Of a stretch of 64,000 nt of DNA, positions 43,186-51,310 are shown one piece after another; position 1 is the first letter of the stretch, and the number at the start of each line of letters is the position of its first letter. Made by a program: the position numbers and the translations under genes. The DNA is from Halobacteriovoraceae bacterium (GTDB taxonomy: Bacteria > Bdellovibrionota > Bacteriovoracia > Bacteriovoracales > Bacteriovoracaceae). Below the pieces are notes generated by a model, which was not told the origin of the DNA, did not search any database, and worked only from the letters and a program-made list of their open reading frames with translations. Location: the NCBI GenBank assembly GCA_002713145.1, contig PAVS01000019.1, positions 124,001 to 188,000 on the forward strand, given 5' to 3'.

Positions 43186-44480
43186 TATTTATGGATGATA
43201 TCTAAAATATCTTGCCTAATTTCGGGAGCTAGATTTTCAAACTCACAGTGGATACGATTGACATCATGAACACGACTAAATTTTTCAAAAAGATCAGTGG
43301 CTTCATTAATGTTTTGGTAGTGAACTATTTCACCGCTGATACTGGAGATACGAACAACTTTAAGGGGGTATTTATTAGAGTCATCCTGGCTACTCGCATA
43401 GTATTTAGAGAGGCGTCCAGAGGAAGAGCATTTAATAAAGTCTATATCCTTTGATTTGAGATAACTTTCTAACTCTTGGAGTTGTTGATCTTGGGTGTGG
43501 CTAAAGGTTTCAAAAACTTTTTGAGGAATTTGATTTTGGACAATTTTTTGGGCCCATTCATTTTGACTATTTCGCAGCACTTTCATAAGAAAATGATCAT
43601 CATGCTCTAAATACTCTTCTATGTTAGCGGGAATGGTATATTCCTTTGTAGAGGAAAAATAGCGTTTGAGCATTTTTTCTAAACAAACAGATTTATAGTG
43701 AAAATAGACCATCAAAAACATATGAAAGCGACAGAGAAGAAAATCATCAAAAGTGGCTACGGCACGCTCACTGATGGCGAGATAAGCCTTATGATCAACC
43801 ACGCAGTATTGCAAATTATCTATAATCCAATCGAGATCAAACTTTCCGTAACTCACGCCACAGAAATAACTATCTCTTAAGAGGTAGTCCATACGATCAC
43901 AGTCCATCTCACTTGAGACAAGTTGATGGAGGAGAGGAAAGAAATTAACACCATTCAGTGTAAAATATTCAGAATTGTCTGTATGGCCAATGATTAATTC
44001 CGCAATTTGATTGGGCTCAACGCCATACTTTTCTTTTACTTCTCTAAAAGCTGACGTAAAACTTGAGTCAACGATAGACTTTATAGTGTAATCTTCATGA
44101 TTGGCTTGGCGGTCAGGGTCAGTTGCAAAGTTTTCAGGTAGGTTAAGCTCGCTTAAAAGAGGCATAACAAACTCTGTCGTATGACTCAGTGGAGCGTGAC
44201 CTATATCATGGAGTAAACAGGCTAATCGCACTGTTTGCCTGAGCCTTTTTACATCAGAAGTGTAGGTATGATCTTTAAAAAGTTGATTAAAAACTTTCGT
44301 CGCAATATCCATCACTCCCAGGGAGTGGATGTAGCGGGTGTGGGTGGCACCAGGGAAAACGTATTCAGAAAATCCTAATTGTTTTATCGAGCGCAGTCTT
44401 TGAAAAAAAGGTGCTTCAATAATGGCAATCTCTTCATCTTTTACTTTGATCGAGCCATGAATGGGGTCTCTTATTTCCAT
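43185..44480 (-). CDS. HD-superfamily phosphohydrolase (dGTPase/SAMHD1-like)
   Basis: A 431-residue HD-domain protein. Conserved blocks are MEIRDPIHGSIKVKDEE at the start, ATHTRYIHSLGVM, ACLLHDIGHAPLSHTTE (the HD motif) and SSEMDCDRMDYLLRDSYFCG with the downstream Asp. This pattern matches cytoplasmic HD phosphohydrolases related to dGTPases and SAMHD1; the nucleotide substrate cannot be read from sequence. It overlaps the glutaredoxin stop and the next gene, in an operon with a DUF350-like membrane protein. Confidence 0.87.
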   Translation of the reverse strand: MEIRDPIHGSIKVKDEEIAIIEAPFFQRLRSIKQLGFSEYVFPGATHTRYIHSLGVMDIATKVFNQLFKDHTYTSDVKRLRQTVRLACLLHDIGHAPLSHTTEFVMPLLSELNLPENFATDPDRQANHEDYTIKSIVDSSFTSAFREVKEKYGVEPNQIAELIIGHTDNSEYFTLNGVNFFPLLHQLVSSEMDCDRMDYLLRDSYFCGVSYGKFDLDWIIDNLQYCVVDHKAYLAISERAVATFDDFLLCRFHMFLMVYFHYKSVCLEKMLKRYFSSTKEYTIPANIEEYLEHDDHFLMKVLRNSQNEWAQKIVQNQIPQKVFETFSHTQDQQLQELESYLKSKDIDFIKCSSSGRLSKYYASSQDDSNKYPLKVVRISSISGEIVHYQNINEATDLFEKFSRVHDVNRIHCEFENLAPEIRQDILDIIHK

Positions 44481-44734
44481 TATTCCCCTTTAATTTGGGA
44501 TTGATTTTTTTCTAACCACATGACGATATCTCTTGATTCAAACATGGGGTCGTCATCTATATAGAGACAAGGAACGGTACTTCTTCCCGTCTTTTGTAGA
44601 TGCTCATCTCGACATTTTTCATCTTCTAGAGTGTTACAAAAATCGACATGAGTCTGTAAATCTAGGCTATCAATCTTTCTTAAGACGACTTGGCAAAAAG
44701 GACACTGGTTATAGTAATATAATTTTAAATTCAT
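44480..44734 (-). CDS. glutaredoxin
   Basis: An 84-residue thiol-disulfide oxidoreductase. The N-terminal redox motif is CPFC (YYNQCPFCQVV), and the cis-proline region is GRSTVPCLYIDD. It is a typical glutaredoxin fold and size, cytoplasmic. It starts 3 nt after the H1-like gene and overlaps the HD phosphohydrolase start. Confidence 0.88.
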   Translation of the reverse strand: MNLKLYYYNQCPFCQVVLRKIDSLDLQTHVDFCNTLEDEKCRDEHLQKTGRSTVPCLYIDDDPMFESRDIVMWLEKNQSQIKGE

Positions 44735-44737
44735 AGA

Positions 44738-45511
44738 TTAAAACTTCTCGTCATCGTCATCATCACGATCAAGATCGAAACCCACTGGTTTGCCCGAAGC
44801 GTACTCAGCATCTTCATCATAAAGTTCTTCTTCACGATCAACTTCTTCCGGGGAATCGAGACCTTCTTCATAGCTCCAACCATAGCCGAAAAGATTGTCT
44901 TCTTGTTCATCATCAGGATTGTATTCATCTGTGAGAGCGTGACTAGGCTCAGCGCTTTTATCGTTTGTGCTGCGATCTTCAAGTGAGCGGTTGATATCCA
45001 TATCATCCATATCTTCTTCAACTGCTTCCTTAGGTGGCTCCACCACAGTCGTCTTTGCTTCAACAGGTTCTAATTTTTCGACCTCAACGTTTTCCGCTTC
45101 TGTGGATTTTTTGGGAGCCTTTTTGGCAGCTTTCTTCTTGGTGGCTTTTTTGGTCACCTTTTTCTTAGCGGCTTTCTTAGTGACCTTTTTTACTGCTTTC
45201 TTTTTGGTGGCTTTTTTAGCTACCTTTTTCTTGGCGGCTTTCTTTTTAGTCGTCTTTTTCTTCGTGGCTTTTTTGGCCACCTTTTTCTTGGCAGCTTTCT
45301 TTTTTGTCGTTTTTTTCTTGGTGGCTTTTTTAGCTACCTTTTTCTTGGCGGTTTTCTTTTTAGTCGTTTTTTTCTTGGTGGCTTTTTTGGCCACCTTTTT
45401 CTTGGCAGCTTTCTTTTTTGTCGTTTTTTTTGCGACTTTCTTTTTAGCCGTTTTCTTCTTCGTTACTTTTTTAGTTGCTTTCTTTTTTGCGACTTTCTTT
45501 TTCTTTGCCAC
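44738..45511 (-). CDS. histone H1-like Lys/Ala-rich protein with acidic tail
   Basis: A 257-residue protein. Residues 1 to about 150 are almost only Lys, Ala, Thr and Val in AKKK/ATKKK/TTKKK patterns, as in bacterial H1-like DNA-binding proteins (Bordetella BpH1, Chlamydia HctB). The C-terminal 110 residues are acidic (for example DEYNPDDEQEDNLF and DRDDDDDEKF), an unusual combination that could modulate or self-inhibit DNA binding. The start is a GTG at 45511 with AAAAGGA upstream; an upstream in-frame TTG at 45544 has no ribosome site. The repeat array makes length variation likely. Confidence 0.82.
   Translation of the reverse strand: MAKKKKVAKKKATKKVTKKKTAKKKVAKKTTKKKAAKKKVAKKATKKKTTKKKTAKKKVAKKATKKKTTKKKAAKKKVAKKATKKKTTKKKAAKKKVAKKATKKKAVKKVTKKAAKKKVTKKATKKKAAKKAPKKSTEAENVEVEKLEPVEAKTTVVEPPKEAVEEDMDDMDINRSLEDRSTNDKSAEPSHALTDEYNPDDEQEDNLFGYGWSYEEGLDSPEEVDREEELYDEDAEYASGKPVGFDLDRDDDDDEKF
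45207..45434 (-). repeat. 57-bp tandem repeats (19 residues) with 114-bp higher-order period
   Basis: Four consecutive 57-bp units (from 45207, 45264, 45321 and 45378) encode the H1-like repeat. Units 1 and 3 share one set of third-position variants; units 2 and 4 share another, with about 53 identical opening bases. This indicates duplication of a 114-bp pair. Confidence 0.85.
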
Positions 45512-45552
45512 TTCTGAAATCCTTTTTAAAATTTTTAACACCAACCCACCCC

Positions 45553-45558
45553 AGTATA
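45553..45558 (-). promoter_or_regulatory. candidate -10 of the H1-like gene
   Basis: TATACT on the minus strand, about 41 nt before the GTG start; no good -35 at the standard distance. Confidence 0.3.
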
Positions 45559-45592
45559 ATATAATCTGGTCTTTGTTTTCTATTATTGAATT

Positions 45593-48361
45593 TTAATGTT
45601 TGATCTTACCGAAATCAAGACCTACATCTTGTGCTTGTAGGGTATTTATAAATGAATTTTGCTTGATAGAGGCATCGTTTCTATTTTGACTCCCCTCGCT
45701 AAAGATCGGGAGCCCAGTTCCATAAGATCCACTCTGCCCTGCTGTTAGAGACTTCAGTGTCACAAACTTAGTGGAATAAAAGTTTCTGGCCATATTATCC
45801 ACATTTCCATTAAGAGGATTTGTTTGTACTCCCTGCGCCGCATCGTGCTCCATTCCAGGTCTATAAGCCGAGAATAATTGAGCTTGATTTAAAACTTGGT
45901 TATTGGAAGGAAGGGCGTATTCCATTTCAATACTTTCTGAATTCCCTTGGGAGCTCCAATACTGCATCATCAGTTCACGCAAAGGGGTGCTGCAATTAGT
46001 TTGATCTCCTTTAAGCACACTATTATTTCCTACATAATAAAAAGCAAATCGTCCGGTAATACTATTGCAACTCGGCTTGGCTTGGGCTGGGTCTAGAATC
46101 GTTGAGACATCTCCGGTAAATAAGTCTTCATCTAAATCACTTATCCCTTGAGCGGCTGTTACCGCCAAGTTTTGGTTGGTATTGGTTGAAAAGTTTTCAT
46201 TGTATATCTTAAAAGCTGCCAGGTTCATAGCCGAGATATATTTATCTATGGCAGGTCTTTGGGCTTGGAGATATTCATCGAGCACCCCTCTGACTTGTCC
46301 TTCATTTTGAAAAAGACTGTCTGAGGAATTCGAAAAAAGAGGAGCATAAATTCTATGTCTAAAGAGTTGGTAGGAATTTCCCGCTCCATCTTCTAAAGAC
46401 TGACTCTCGGGACCTTTGTGAATAGCACCAAATGAATCAACTCTATTGGATGCATTGAGAGTTTCAGGGGTAGGTATAAGATAATTGTGAGCATCTAGGA
46501 GAGTAGGAGCTCTGGCAATTAATATAGCTTGATCAATATCTTGAGTGGAAACCGTGCCAGCAGGATTTTTAAGCTTAGTCCGTAGCTTTTCAAAAACTGA
46601 CTTATTATATAAACCGGCGGTTTGTTTATAGTTTACACTTTCGATAATTTGAACGGTATCTGTTCCTTGGGAGTAATAAGCACTTCTATTGATGGGATTA
46701 GTATCCGGGTAGTCATAAGCGATGTTTGGGATACCAAAAAGAATTTCTCCACCCCCGCCAGGATAGCCTCCAATAGCTTTGGAGTCATCAGTCACCCAAA
46801 AACTTGAGCCACTAAAATTGAGGGGAAGAGGCATACCAGATTCAAAATCACTATCACCGGTAATAGAAACTTCCACACCATTAGGTTTTTTCAATCTATT
46901 CATATCTATCCCCGAGATATATGGAGAAGATTTTTTTGACTCTCGTGGAAAAACAGAGGTCCCTTCATCTCTAAAAAGTTTAGGGCCTATTCTTCCTCCC
47001 ATAGGTTTAGCGGCGGCATAAGCTGTTAAGTTAATAGCTTGCCCTGGACTCATAAATGGATTGAATAAACCAATAAATTGAGCTTCCCCTTTGACTGCAT
47101 AATAAGTCATGACATCTGGGTTTTTATAAAATCCCATAGGGTAGCCAGGAACAGGCATACCTATCTTTGTGGCGGTACATTTCCCTTCGGCAGCTACCGC
47201 ACCTACGGCTCCTGCACGGGATCCATCATAACCGTCTTCATCGGTTGTGGAGGTAAAAGCGGTGTAAAAGGTAGCCAGGTTAACGGTTTGAAGTTTGAGG
47301 TCAAGGTAGCGCTTTGGCTTTTGCTTTCCCGAAGGAATGAGAAGATTACTCAGATCAAAACTATTTCCAACTGACTTTGGAGCCGGAGCGATCTCAGTGA
47401 GGGTAAAGCTCTCTCGCATTTCTCGATCGGATTCACTTCCTAGATTACGAGCACCACTCCAAAAAGCTTTATAGATTCTTTCATGACTAGGAGTTTGAGC
47501 ATTAGCAGTAATATCATTGAGAGATTGAACACAATTGGGATGGCTACCAGAATTTAAGCAGACCCCTTTATTGGGCTCAATATTCACTTGAGCTTCTAGA
47601 TTTCTAATTCTAAGTCCAAGTTCAAAAGCTTGGGGGAAGGCACCCATACGGTTTGCCGCCACTTCGGGTGCAAGATCTTTTATATTATCAGCTGCATCAC
47701 CCAAGACATTATAGGCCCAAAGATTGGAAGTGAAAAAGTTCACTTGCGTTCTACGAGTGCAGTCTTCATTTTTTTGAGAGACAATGGCGTCGATAAAGGC
47801 GTTGGTCGTTTCATCCATCCCTAAAACATTGGATGATCTAAATCTTGGTAACCCTGGAACTGCATAGCGGGTACAAAGTCCCACACTCCCTGTGTTGGCA
47901 AAATCAATACAAACGGAAGGAAAATTATAAGAGTCAGCCACTCTTTTGGCAGCCGTGGCAGTGGTGTTATAACTGCACATTCTAAAATCAACGCCCTCAG
48001 TAGTTTCACCTCTGGTAGCAGGAGCGCCGGTGTGACAATCAGCTGCCATAGGATCACCCCCCGCTACACTTCGAAGATTAAGATTTCCTAAGACATAATA
48101 TTTAAACATCCATTCTTTATAAACATTTCTCATCTCCCAGTTGAGATATGAGATATTGGTCAACTGACGAGACTGAACACTGGCTCCGGCATAAGCCGCA
48201 GCATCAACAGCATTTTGCAGATTGATTTTTGCTTTCACAAAAATCCCAATATTAATGATAAATGCCATAAGAGTAATCACAGTAACCGTGGCAGTAGCAA
48301 AAAAGATTGTTACTTGGCCTTGCTGGTTATTGGGGCATTGTGTCACTGGTTGGGGTGTCAT
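45593..48361 (-). CDS. large TadG-like (Flp pilus assembly) exported protein
   Basis: A 922-residue protein. The N-terminus holds the Tad/TadE-G-type membrane segment (GQVTIFFATATVTVITLMAF with the following NLQNAVDAAAYAGASVQSR), which anchors a long extracytoplasmic region. Most of the rest is unique to this protein as far as I can tell, with scattered cysteines. No tadA, tadB or rcpA is near, so it is an orphan. I place the start at the ATG at 48361, just before this segment; an upstream in-frame ATG at 48499 lacks support and would read through the structured intergenic element. No ribosome site is seen; an extended -10 ends 7 nt before the ATG. Confidence 0.75.
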   Translation of the reverse strand: MTPQPVTQCPNNQQGQVTIFFATATVTVITLMAFIINIGIFVKAKINLQNAVDAAAYAGASVQSRQLTNISYLNWEMRNVYKEWMFKYYVLGNLNLRSVAGGDPMAADCHTGAPATRGETTEGVDFRMCSYNTTATAAKRVADSYNFPSVCIDFANTGSVGLCTRYAVPGLPRFRSSNVLGMDETTNAFIDAIVSQKNEDCTRRTQVNFFTSNLWAYNVLGDAADNIKDLAPEVAANRMGAFPQAFELGLRIRNLEAQVNIEPNKGVCLNSGSHPNCVQSLNDITANAQTPSHERIYKAFWSGARNLGSESDREMRESFTLTEIAPAPKSVGNSFDLSNLLIPSGKQKPKRYLDLKLQTVNLATFYTAFTSTTDEDGYDGSRAGAVGAVAAEGKCTATKIGMPVPGYPMGFYKNPDVMTYYAVKGEAQFIGLFNPFMSPGQAINLTAYAAAKPMGGRIGPKLFRDEGTSVFPRESKKSSPYISGIDMNRLKKPNGVEVSITGDSDFESGMPLPLNFSGSSFWVTDDSKAIGGYPGGGGEILFGIPNIAYDYPDTNPINRSAYYSQGTDTVQIIESVNYKQTAGLYNKSVFEKLRTKLKNPAGTVSTQDIDQAILIARAPTLLDAHNYLIPTPETLNASNRVDSFGAIHKGPESQSLEDGAGNSYQLFRHRIYAPLFSNSSDSLFQNEGQVRGVLDEYLQAQRPAIDKYISAMNLAAFKIYNENFSTNTNQNLAVTAAQGISDLDEDLFTGDVSTILDPAQAKPSCNSITGRFAFYYVGNNSVLKGDQTNCSTPLRELMMQYWSSQGNSESIEMEYALPSNNQVLNQAQLFSAYRPGMEHDAAQGVQTNPLNGNVDNMARNFYSTKFVTLKSLTAGQSGSYGTGLPIFSEGSQNRNDASIKQNSFINTLQAQDVGLDFGKIKH

Positions 48362-48368
48362 ATAGCAT

Positions 48369-48377
48369 ATTCTAGCA
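48369..48377 (-). promoter_or_regulatory. extended -10 placed for a leaderless start
   Basis: TG-C-TAGAAT on the minus strand (hexamer 48369-48374) ends 7 nt before the ATG at 48361, predicting a transcript that begins at the start codon. Confidence 0.5.
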
Positions 48378-48404
48378 AAATAACACCACGAGAGACAATA
48401 TAAC

Positions 48405-48579
48405 TTACCAGAATTGGGTAAATAAATCTTGGCATCTACCTTGCGATATATAAAGGCATCCATAGGGTGCCGATCTATGGTAGCTGAACGTCTGTTCAAT
48501 TCGGCATGCCTTCATAGTTTCTTTTCTTTTTTTCGTTTTGTTCGCCCCTGGGGATAGGAGTATCCCCGGAGGTCTTTTT
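48405..48579 (+). ncRNA. candidate structured small RNA in a divergent intergenic region
   Basis: Between the divergent TadG-like and exported-protein genes lie: a short hairpin TTACC/GGTAA (48405-48421); a closing stem AAGGCAT/ATGCCTT (48453-48459 with 48506-48512); two inner hairpins CCATAG/CTATGG (48460-48465 with 48475-48480) and TGAAC/GTTCA (48485-48489 with 48494-48498); and a possible pseudoknot TGCCGA (48468-48473) with TCGGCA (48501-48506), sharing one base with the closing stem. A pyrimidine tract and an intrinsic terminator follow. A weak -10 (TATAAC, 48399-48404) sits upstream. No open frame or known RNA class matches. Confidence 0.4.
48545..48579 (+). terminator. intrinsic-type terminator with no upstream + strand gene
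   Basis: GGGGATA-GGAG-TATCCCC (48550-48567) is a perfect 7-bp stem that extends with a wobble and two more pairs, followed by TCTTTTTA. It lies upstream of the gene at 48602, so it would end a transcript arising inside the intergenic region. Confidence 0.7.
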
Positions 48580-48586
48580 AAAATTA

Positions 48587-48595
48587 TGTTATAAT
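48587..48595 (+). promoter_or_regulatory. perfect extended -10 placed for a leaderless start
   Basis: TG-T-TATAAT (hexamer 48590-48595) ends 6 nt before the ATG at 48602; no ribosome site is present in between. The clearest single example of the leaderless pattern. Confidence 0.55.
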
Positions 48596-48601
48596 TCAAT
48601 T

Positions 48602-48898
48602 ATGAAAAAAGTTGTATGGGTTTTGATATTATTGGCTCCTAGTTGTTTTGCTTGCGAGCTAAGTGAAAAAGAGTTGAAAGAAAAACTGAAAAAAGAAGTC
48701 TACTCTACTATTCGAAATACCTACCGAGCTTTCATACGGTATGAAGTGGATGGGATAACCTCTCTGAGCTCCAATAGTTTCACTGCTAAACTTTCTCTTA
48801 AACAAACAAGGTGCAAGACAGTGGATTTTCACTTAGATGTAGATGCCAATTGCAATATTTCTACCAATGTTCAGCAGATAGATGGCTGTTTAGAGTAA
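48602..48898 (+). CDS. small exported protein, unknown function
   Basis: A 98-residue protein with a signal sequence ending near SCFA (residues 14-17). The mature part has a basic helix and five cysteines, including KQTRCKTVDF and the late ANCNIS, consistent with a disulfide-bonded exported protein. No family recognised. It has a textbook extended -10 and no leader. Confidence 0.65.
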   Translation: MKKVVWVLILLAPSCFACELSEKELKEKLKKEVYSTIRNTYRAFIRYEVDGITSLSSNSFTAKLSLKQTRCKTVDFHLDVDANCNISTNVQQIDGCLE

Positions 48899-48957
48899 TT
48901 TCTTCCCGCTACAATCTTCTCCCTATAATGTGGTTAAATATTAAGTGAGGAGAATGG

Positions 48958-49431
48958 ATGAAACAAAAAGATATTCCACTTAAAACCAAGCGTTTTTATA
49001 AAGTAAAAAATCCGAAGAAAAATTTTCTCTGTGCGCTCTGTAGTGCTCCTCGTTCCATGAAATATAGTAAGCAGTTAGGAGCAATGAACTACCTGCAAAT
49101 TATCCTTATTTCTTCTGCGCTGACCTTGAGTTTATTTAATATAATTGGCCCTAAAGTTATTTTCTCCGTGTTTGTGGTTTGGGCCGTATTTGAAATCGTA
49201 AATAAACTACTTTATCGCAAAGAAATACCCTGTCCGTATTGTGGCTTTGATGCCACTTGGTATCGAAGAGATGTGAAAAAAGCCAATCAACTGGTAAAAG
49301 AGTTTTGGGCCAAAAATTATCCTGAACTCGTCAGCCCTAAACTTGATGAAACCATCTTAGATGAAAGTCAAAATATTCCACCTGAGCAGTTAGAAACAGC
49401 TGAAGCACCAAGTCAAACTGCAGTAAATTAA
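48958..49431 (+). CDS. zinc-ribbon-like membrane protein, unknown function
   Basis: A 157-residue protein with two CxxC pairs, CALC near residue 25 and CPYC near residue 89, flanking two hydrophobic stretches (LQIILISSALTLSLFNIIG, VIFSVFVVWAVFEIV). The four cysteines could together bind one metal across a membrane hairpin, with the CxxC parts on the cytoplasmic side. The C-terminal 45 residues are acidic and probably disordered. GAGGAG precedes the ATG; another ATG at 48954 is out of frame. Confidence 0.65.
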   Translation: MKQKDIPLKTKRFYKVKNPKKNFLCALCSAPRSMKYSKQLGAMNYLQIILISSALTLSLFNIIGPKVIFSVFVVWAVFEIVNKLLYRKEIPCPYCGFDATWYRRDVKKANQLVKEFWAKNYPELVSPKLDETILDESQNIPPEQLETAEAPSQTAVN

Positions 49432-49606
49432 ACAATTTAAATTTGTATATAAAGCTATCTCCTTGAAAGTTCTAAGCAAAAAAACTTGAGAAATTTGCTT
49501 CCACTTTTCCTGTTTTTTTAATAAATTTATAAACACACAAAAGCTTACGGAAACCATTATGACATACATAACCATTGTCACTGTAAGTTGATCGAAAGGA
49601 GAAAAC

Positions 49607-50050
49607 ATGAGTGTAAACAAAGTAATTTTACTAGGAAGATTAGGCCAGGATCCAGAGTTAAAGTACACACCATCAGGAGCAGCGGTTTGTAATTTTTCAC
49701 TTGCGACTAGCGAGAGTTGGAATGACAAAAACTCAGGACAAAAACAAGAGCGTACAGAATGGCATAGAGTTGTTGTATGGGGAAAATTAGCTGAGCTTTG
49801 TAATCAATATCTCTCCAAGGGGAGACAAGCATTTGTTGAAGGTCGTCTTCAAACGAGATCTTGGGAAGATAAAAGCGGACAAAAGAGATATACAACTGAA
49901 ATCAATGCAACTACAGTTCAATTTATTGGTGGACAAGCTAATACATCAACTAATACGAACTACGATCAGTCGAATTCAAATAGCTCTGACTCTCAAGAAT
50001 ATAATATTGCAAGTGATGCCAACTTCGCATCTGACGATATTCCTTTCTAG
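49607..50050 (+). CDS. ssb: single-stranded DNA-binding protein
   Basis: Binds single-stranded DNA in replication, repair and recombination. 147 residues: OB fold with [20 protein letters not shown], then [15 protein letters not shown] and [14 protein letters not shown], then a Gln/Asn/Ser-rich linker and the conserved acidic tip ending DDIPF that recruits partner proteins. A clear AAAGGAG ribosome site precedes the ATG. An intrinsic terminator follows 27 nt after the stop. Confidence 0.97.
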   Translation: MSVNKVILLGRLGQDPELKYTPSGAAVCNFSLATSESWNDKNSGQKQERTEWHRVVVWGKLAELCNQYLSKGRQAFVEGRLQTRSWEDKSGQKRYTTEINATTVQFIGGQANTSTNTNYDQSNSNSSDSQEYNIASDANFASDDIPF

Positions 50051-50076
50051 ACACTTTATCATATTGAGAAATAACT

Positions 50077-50105
50077 AAGCCTGCGTCATGCAGGCTTTTT
50101 TTTTT
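50077..50105 (+). terminator. intrinsic terminator after ssb
   Basis: AAGCCTGC-GTCAT-GCAGGCTT followed by a T-run: an 8-bp stem with a 5-nt loop. Confidence 0.93.
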
Positions 50106-50157
50106 ATCATATATTGCCTCTCAAAAACTCTCATAATTCATGTTAAAATAGGACGAA

Positions 50158-51309
50158 TTGGTAAAGAGGTATGTATTGGATTTAATAAAGAGTTATTTTT
50201 CTGTCAGCTTTGATTTGATTATTTATGATCAAGAGTTACCTTTTGATCTTTATGTGAATTCCTCAACCCTTTCAAAAAAACAAAAATTTATTAGAATTTT
50301 TCCTGAAGGGGAGATGTTTACCAAACAAGATCTTGAAGATTTTAAAAAGAAATATCCCCAACTCTATATTAGCGAAGAGCATAGAAAAAAATATATGCGC
50401 AGTCTCGTGCAATCTGAGGACACATCAGATGAAAAAGCTGCGGAGTTTATTAAGGACTCTGCTATTAAATATCTTCACAATGTGTTTGACCCTAAGAAAG
50501 AATTCTCAACACAAGTCTTAGAGGAAACAATTGAAGGTTGCAAGGACGCGGTTGAAAATATGATTGATCTGCTAGATGACTATTCTATTGATGGTCTGAG
50601 AGGTTTAATTGGAAATTTATCAGGTCATGATTTTTATACTTATGATCACTCTATAAATGTCTCGATGTACTCCATTACTATTTTGAGAGTCATAAAGCCA
50701 AATGCGACCCGACTGGAGTTGACTCACGCAGGTCTTGGAGGGCTTCTTCATGATCTAGGAAAAATTAAAATTCCCACAGAGATTATTAATAAACCCGCCA
50801 ACCTAACTGACGAAGAATATACTGTGATTAAAACTCACCCGGATATAGGGATCAAATTACTTTTGGAGAGTGAAGGGCTAGGCGTGGAGTCAATTGATCT
50901 GGGAACCATTGCAAGAGTTGTTCATGAGCATCATGAAAACTGGGGCGGGGGAGGCTATCCTAGTGGTATTCAAGGGACAGATATTCATATACTCGCTCGT
51001 ATTTGCGCCATCGCTGATTTTTTTGATGCGATCACCACCAAAAGATCTTATGCAGAAGTTGTTACGATTTCGCAAGCTCTCAATATCATGGAAAAAACAG
51101 CGGGGAAAAAAATTGATCCCAAAATCTTTCAGGCTTTTAAATCACATATAAGTCAATCAAATATTATTGATGTAAAAGAGCTGACCATTGCGGATAATTT
51201 TGATCCTTGTATGCCTCATGAGACTTTGCCTTTAATTGAAGAAGAGATTGTACCAAAGCGCAAGGGTCCTAAAAAAGTGAATATGTTTGATCATAAAAAG
51301 AAAGGTTAA
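50158..51309 (+). CDS. HD-GYP domain c-di-GMP phosphodiesterase-like protein
   Basis: A 383-residue protein. The N-terminal ~100 residues (FDLIIYDQELPFDLYVNSS; PQLYISEEHRKKYMR) resemble the regulatory domain found before HD-GYP in several bacteria. The HD-GYP domain (about 150-340) contains DHSINVSMYS, GGLLHDLGKIKIP, KTHPDIG and HEHHENWGGGGYP. The last motif reads GGGGYP where the family usually has DGSGYP, so activity may differ. The start is uncertain: TTG at 50158 is 8 nt from an extended -10 (TG-T-TAAAAT, 50141-50149), while TTG at 50176 has AAGAGG 6 nt upstream. Confidence 0.85.
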   Translation: MVKRYVLDLIKSYFSVSFDLIIYDQELPFDLYVNSSTLSKKQKFIRIFPEGEMFTKQDLEDFKKKYPQLYISEEHRKKYMRSLVQSEDTSDEKAAEFIKDSAIKYLHNVFDPKKEFSTQVLEETIEGCKDAVENMIDLLDDYSIDGLRGLIGNLSGHDFYTYDHSINVSMYSITILRVIKPNATRLELTHAGLGGLLHDLGKIKIPTEIINKPANLTDEEYTVIKTHPDIGIKLLLESEGLGVESIDLGTIARVVHEHHENWGGGGYPSGIQGTDIHILARICAIADFFDAITTKRSYAEVVTISQALNIMEKTAGKKIDPKIFQAFKSHISQSNIIDVKELTIADNFDPCMPHETLPLIEEEIVPKRKGPKKVNMFDHKKKG

Positions 51310-51310
51310 T

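Noticed and set aside
44967..45596. Long open frame antisense to the H1-like gene, rich in Phe, Ala, Leu and Val
   Set aside because: It is the mirror image of the Lys/Ala repeat codons (AAA/GCC read backwards). No ribosome site or start support; the sense gene explains the region.
48362..48499. N-terminal extension of the TadG-like gene to an ATG at 48499
   Set aside because: No ribosome site or membrane signal, and it would run through the structured intergenic element. The ATG at 48361 sits at a leaderless-type -10 and directly before the Tad segment.
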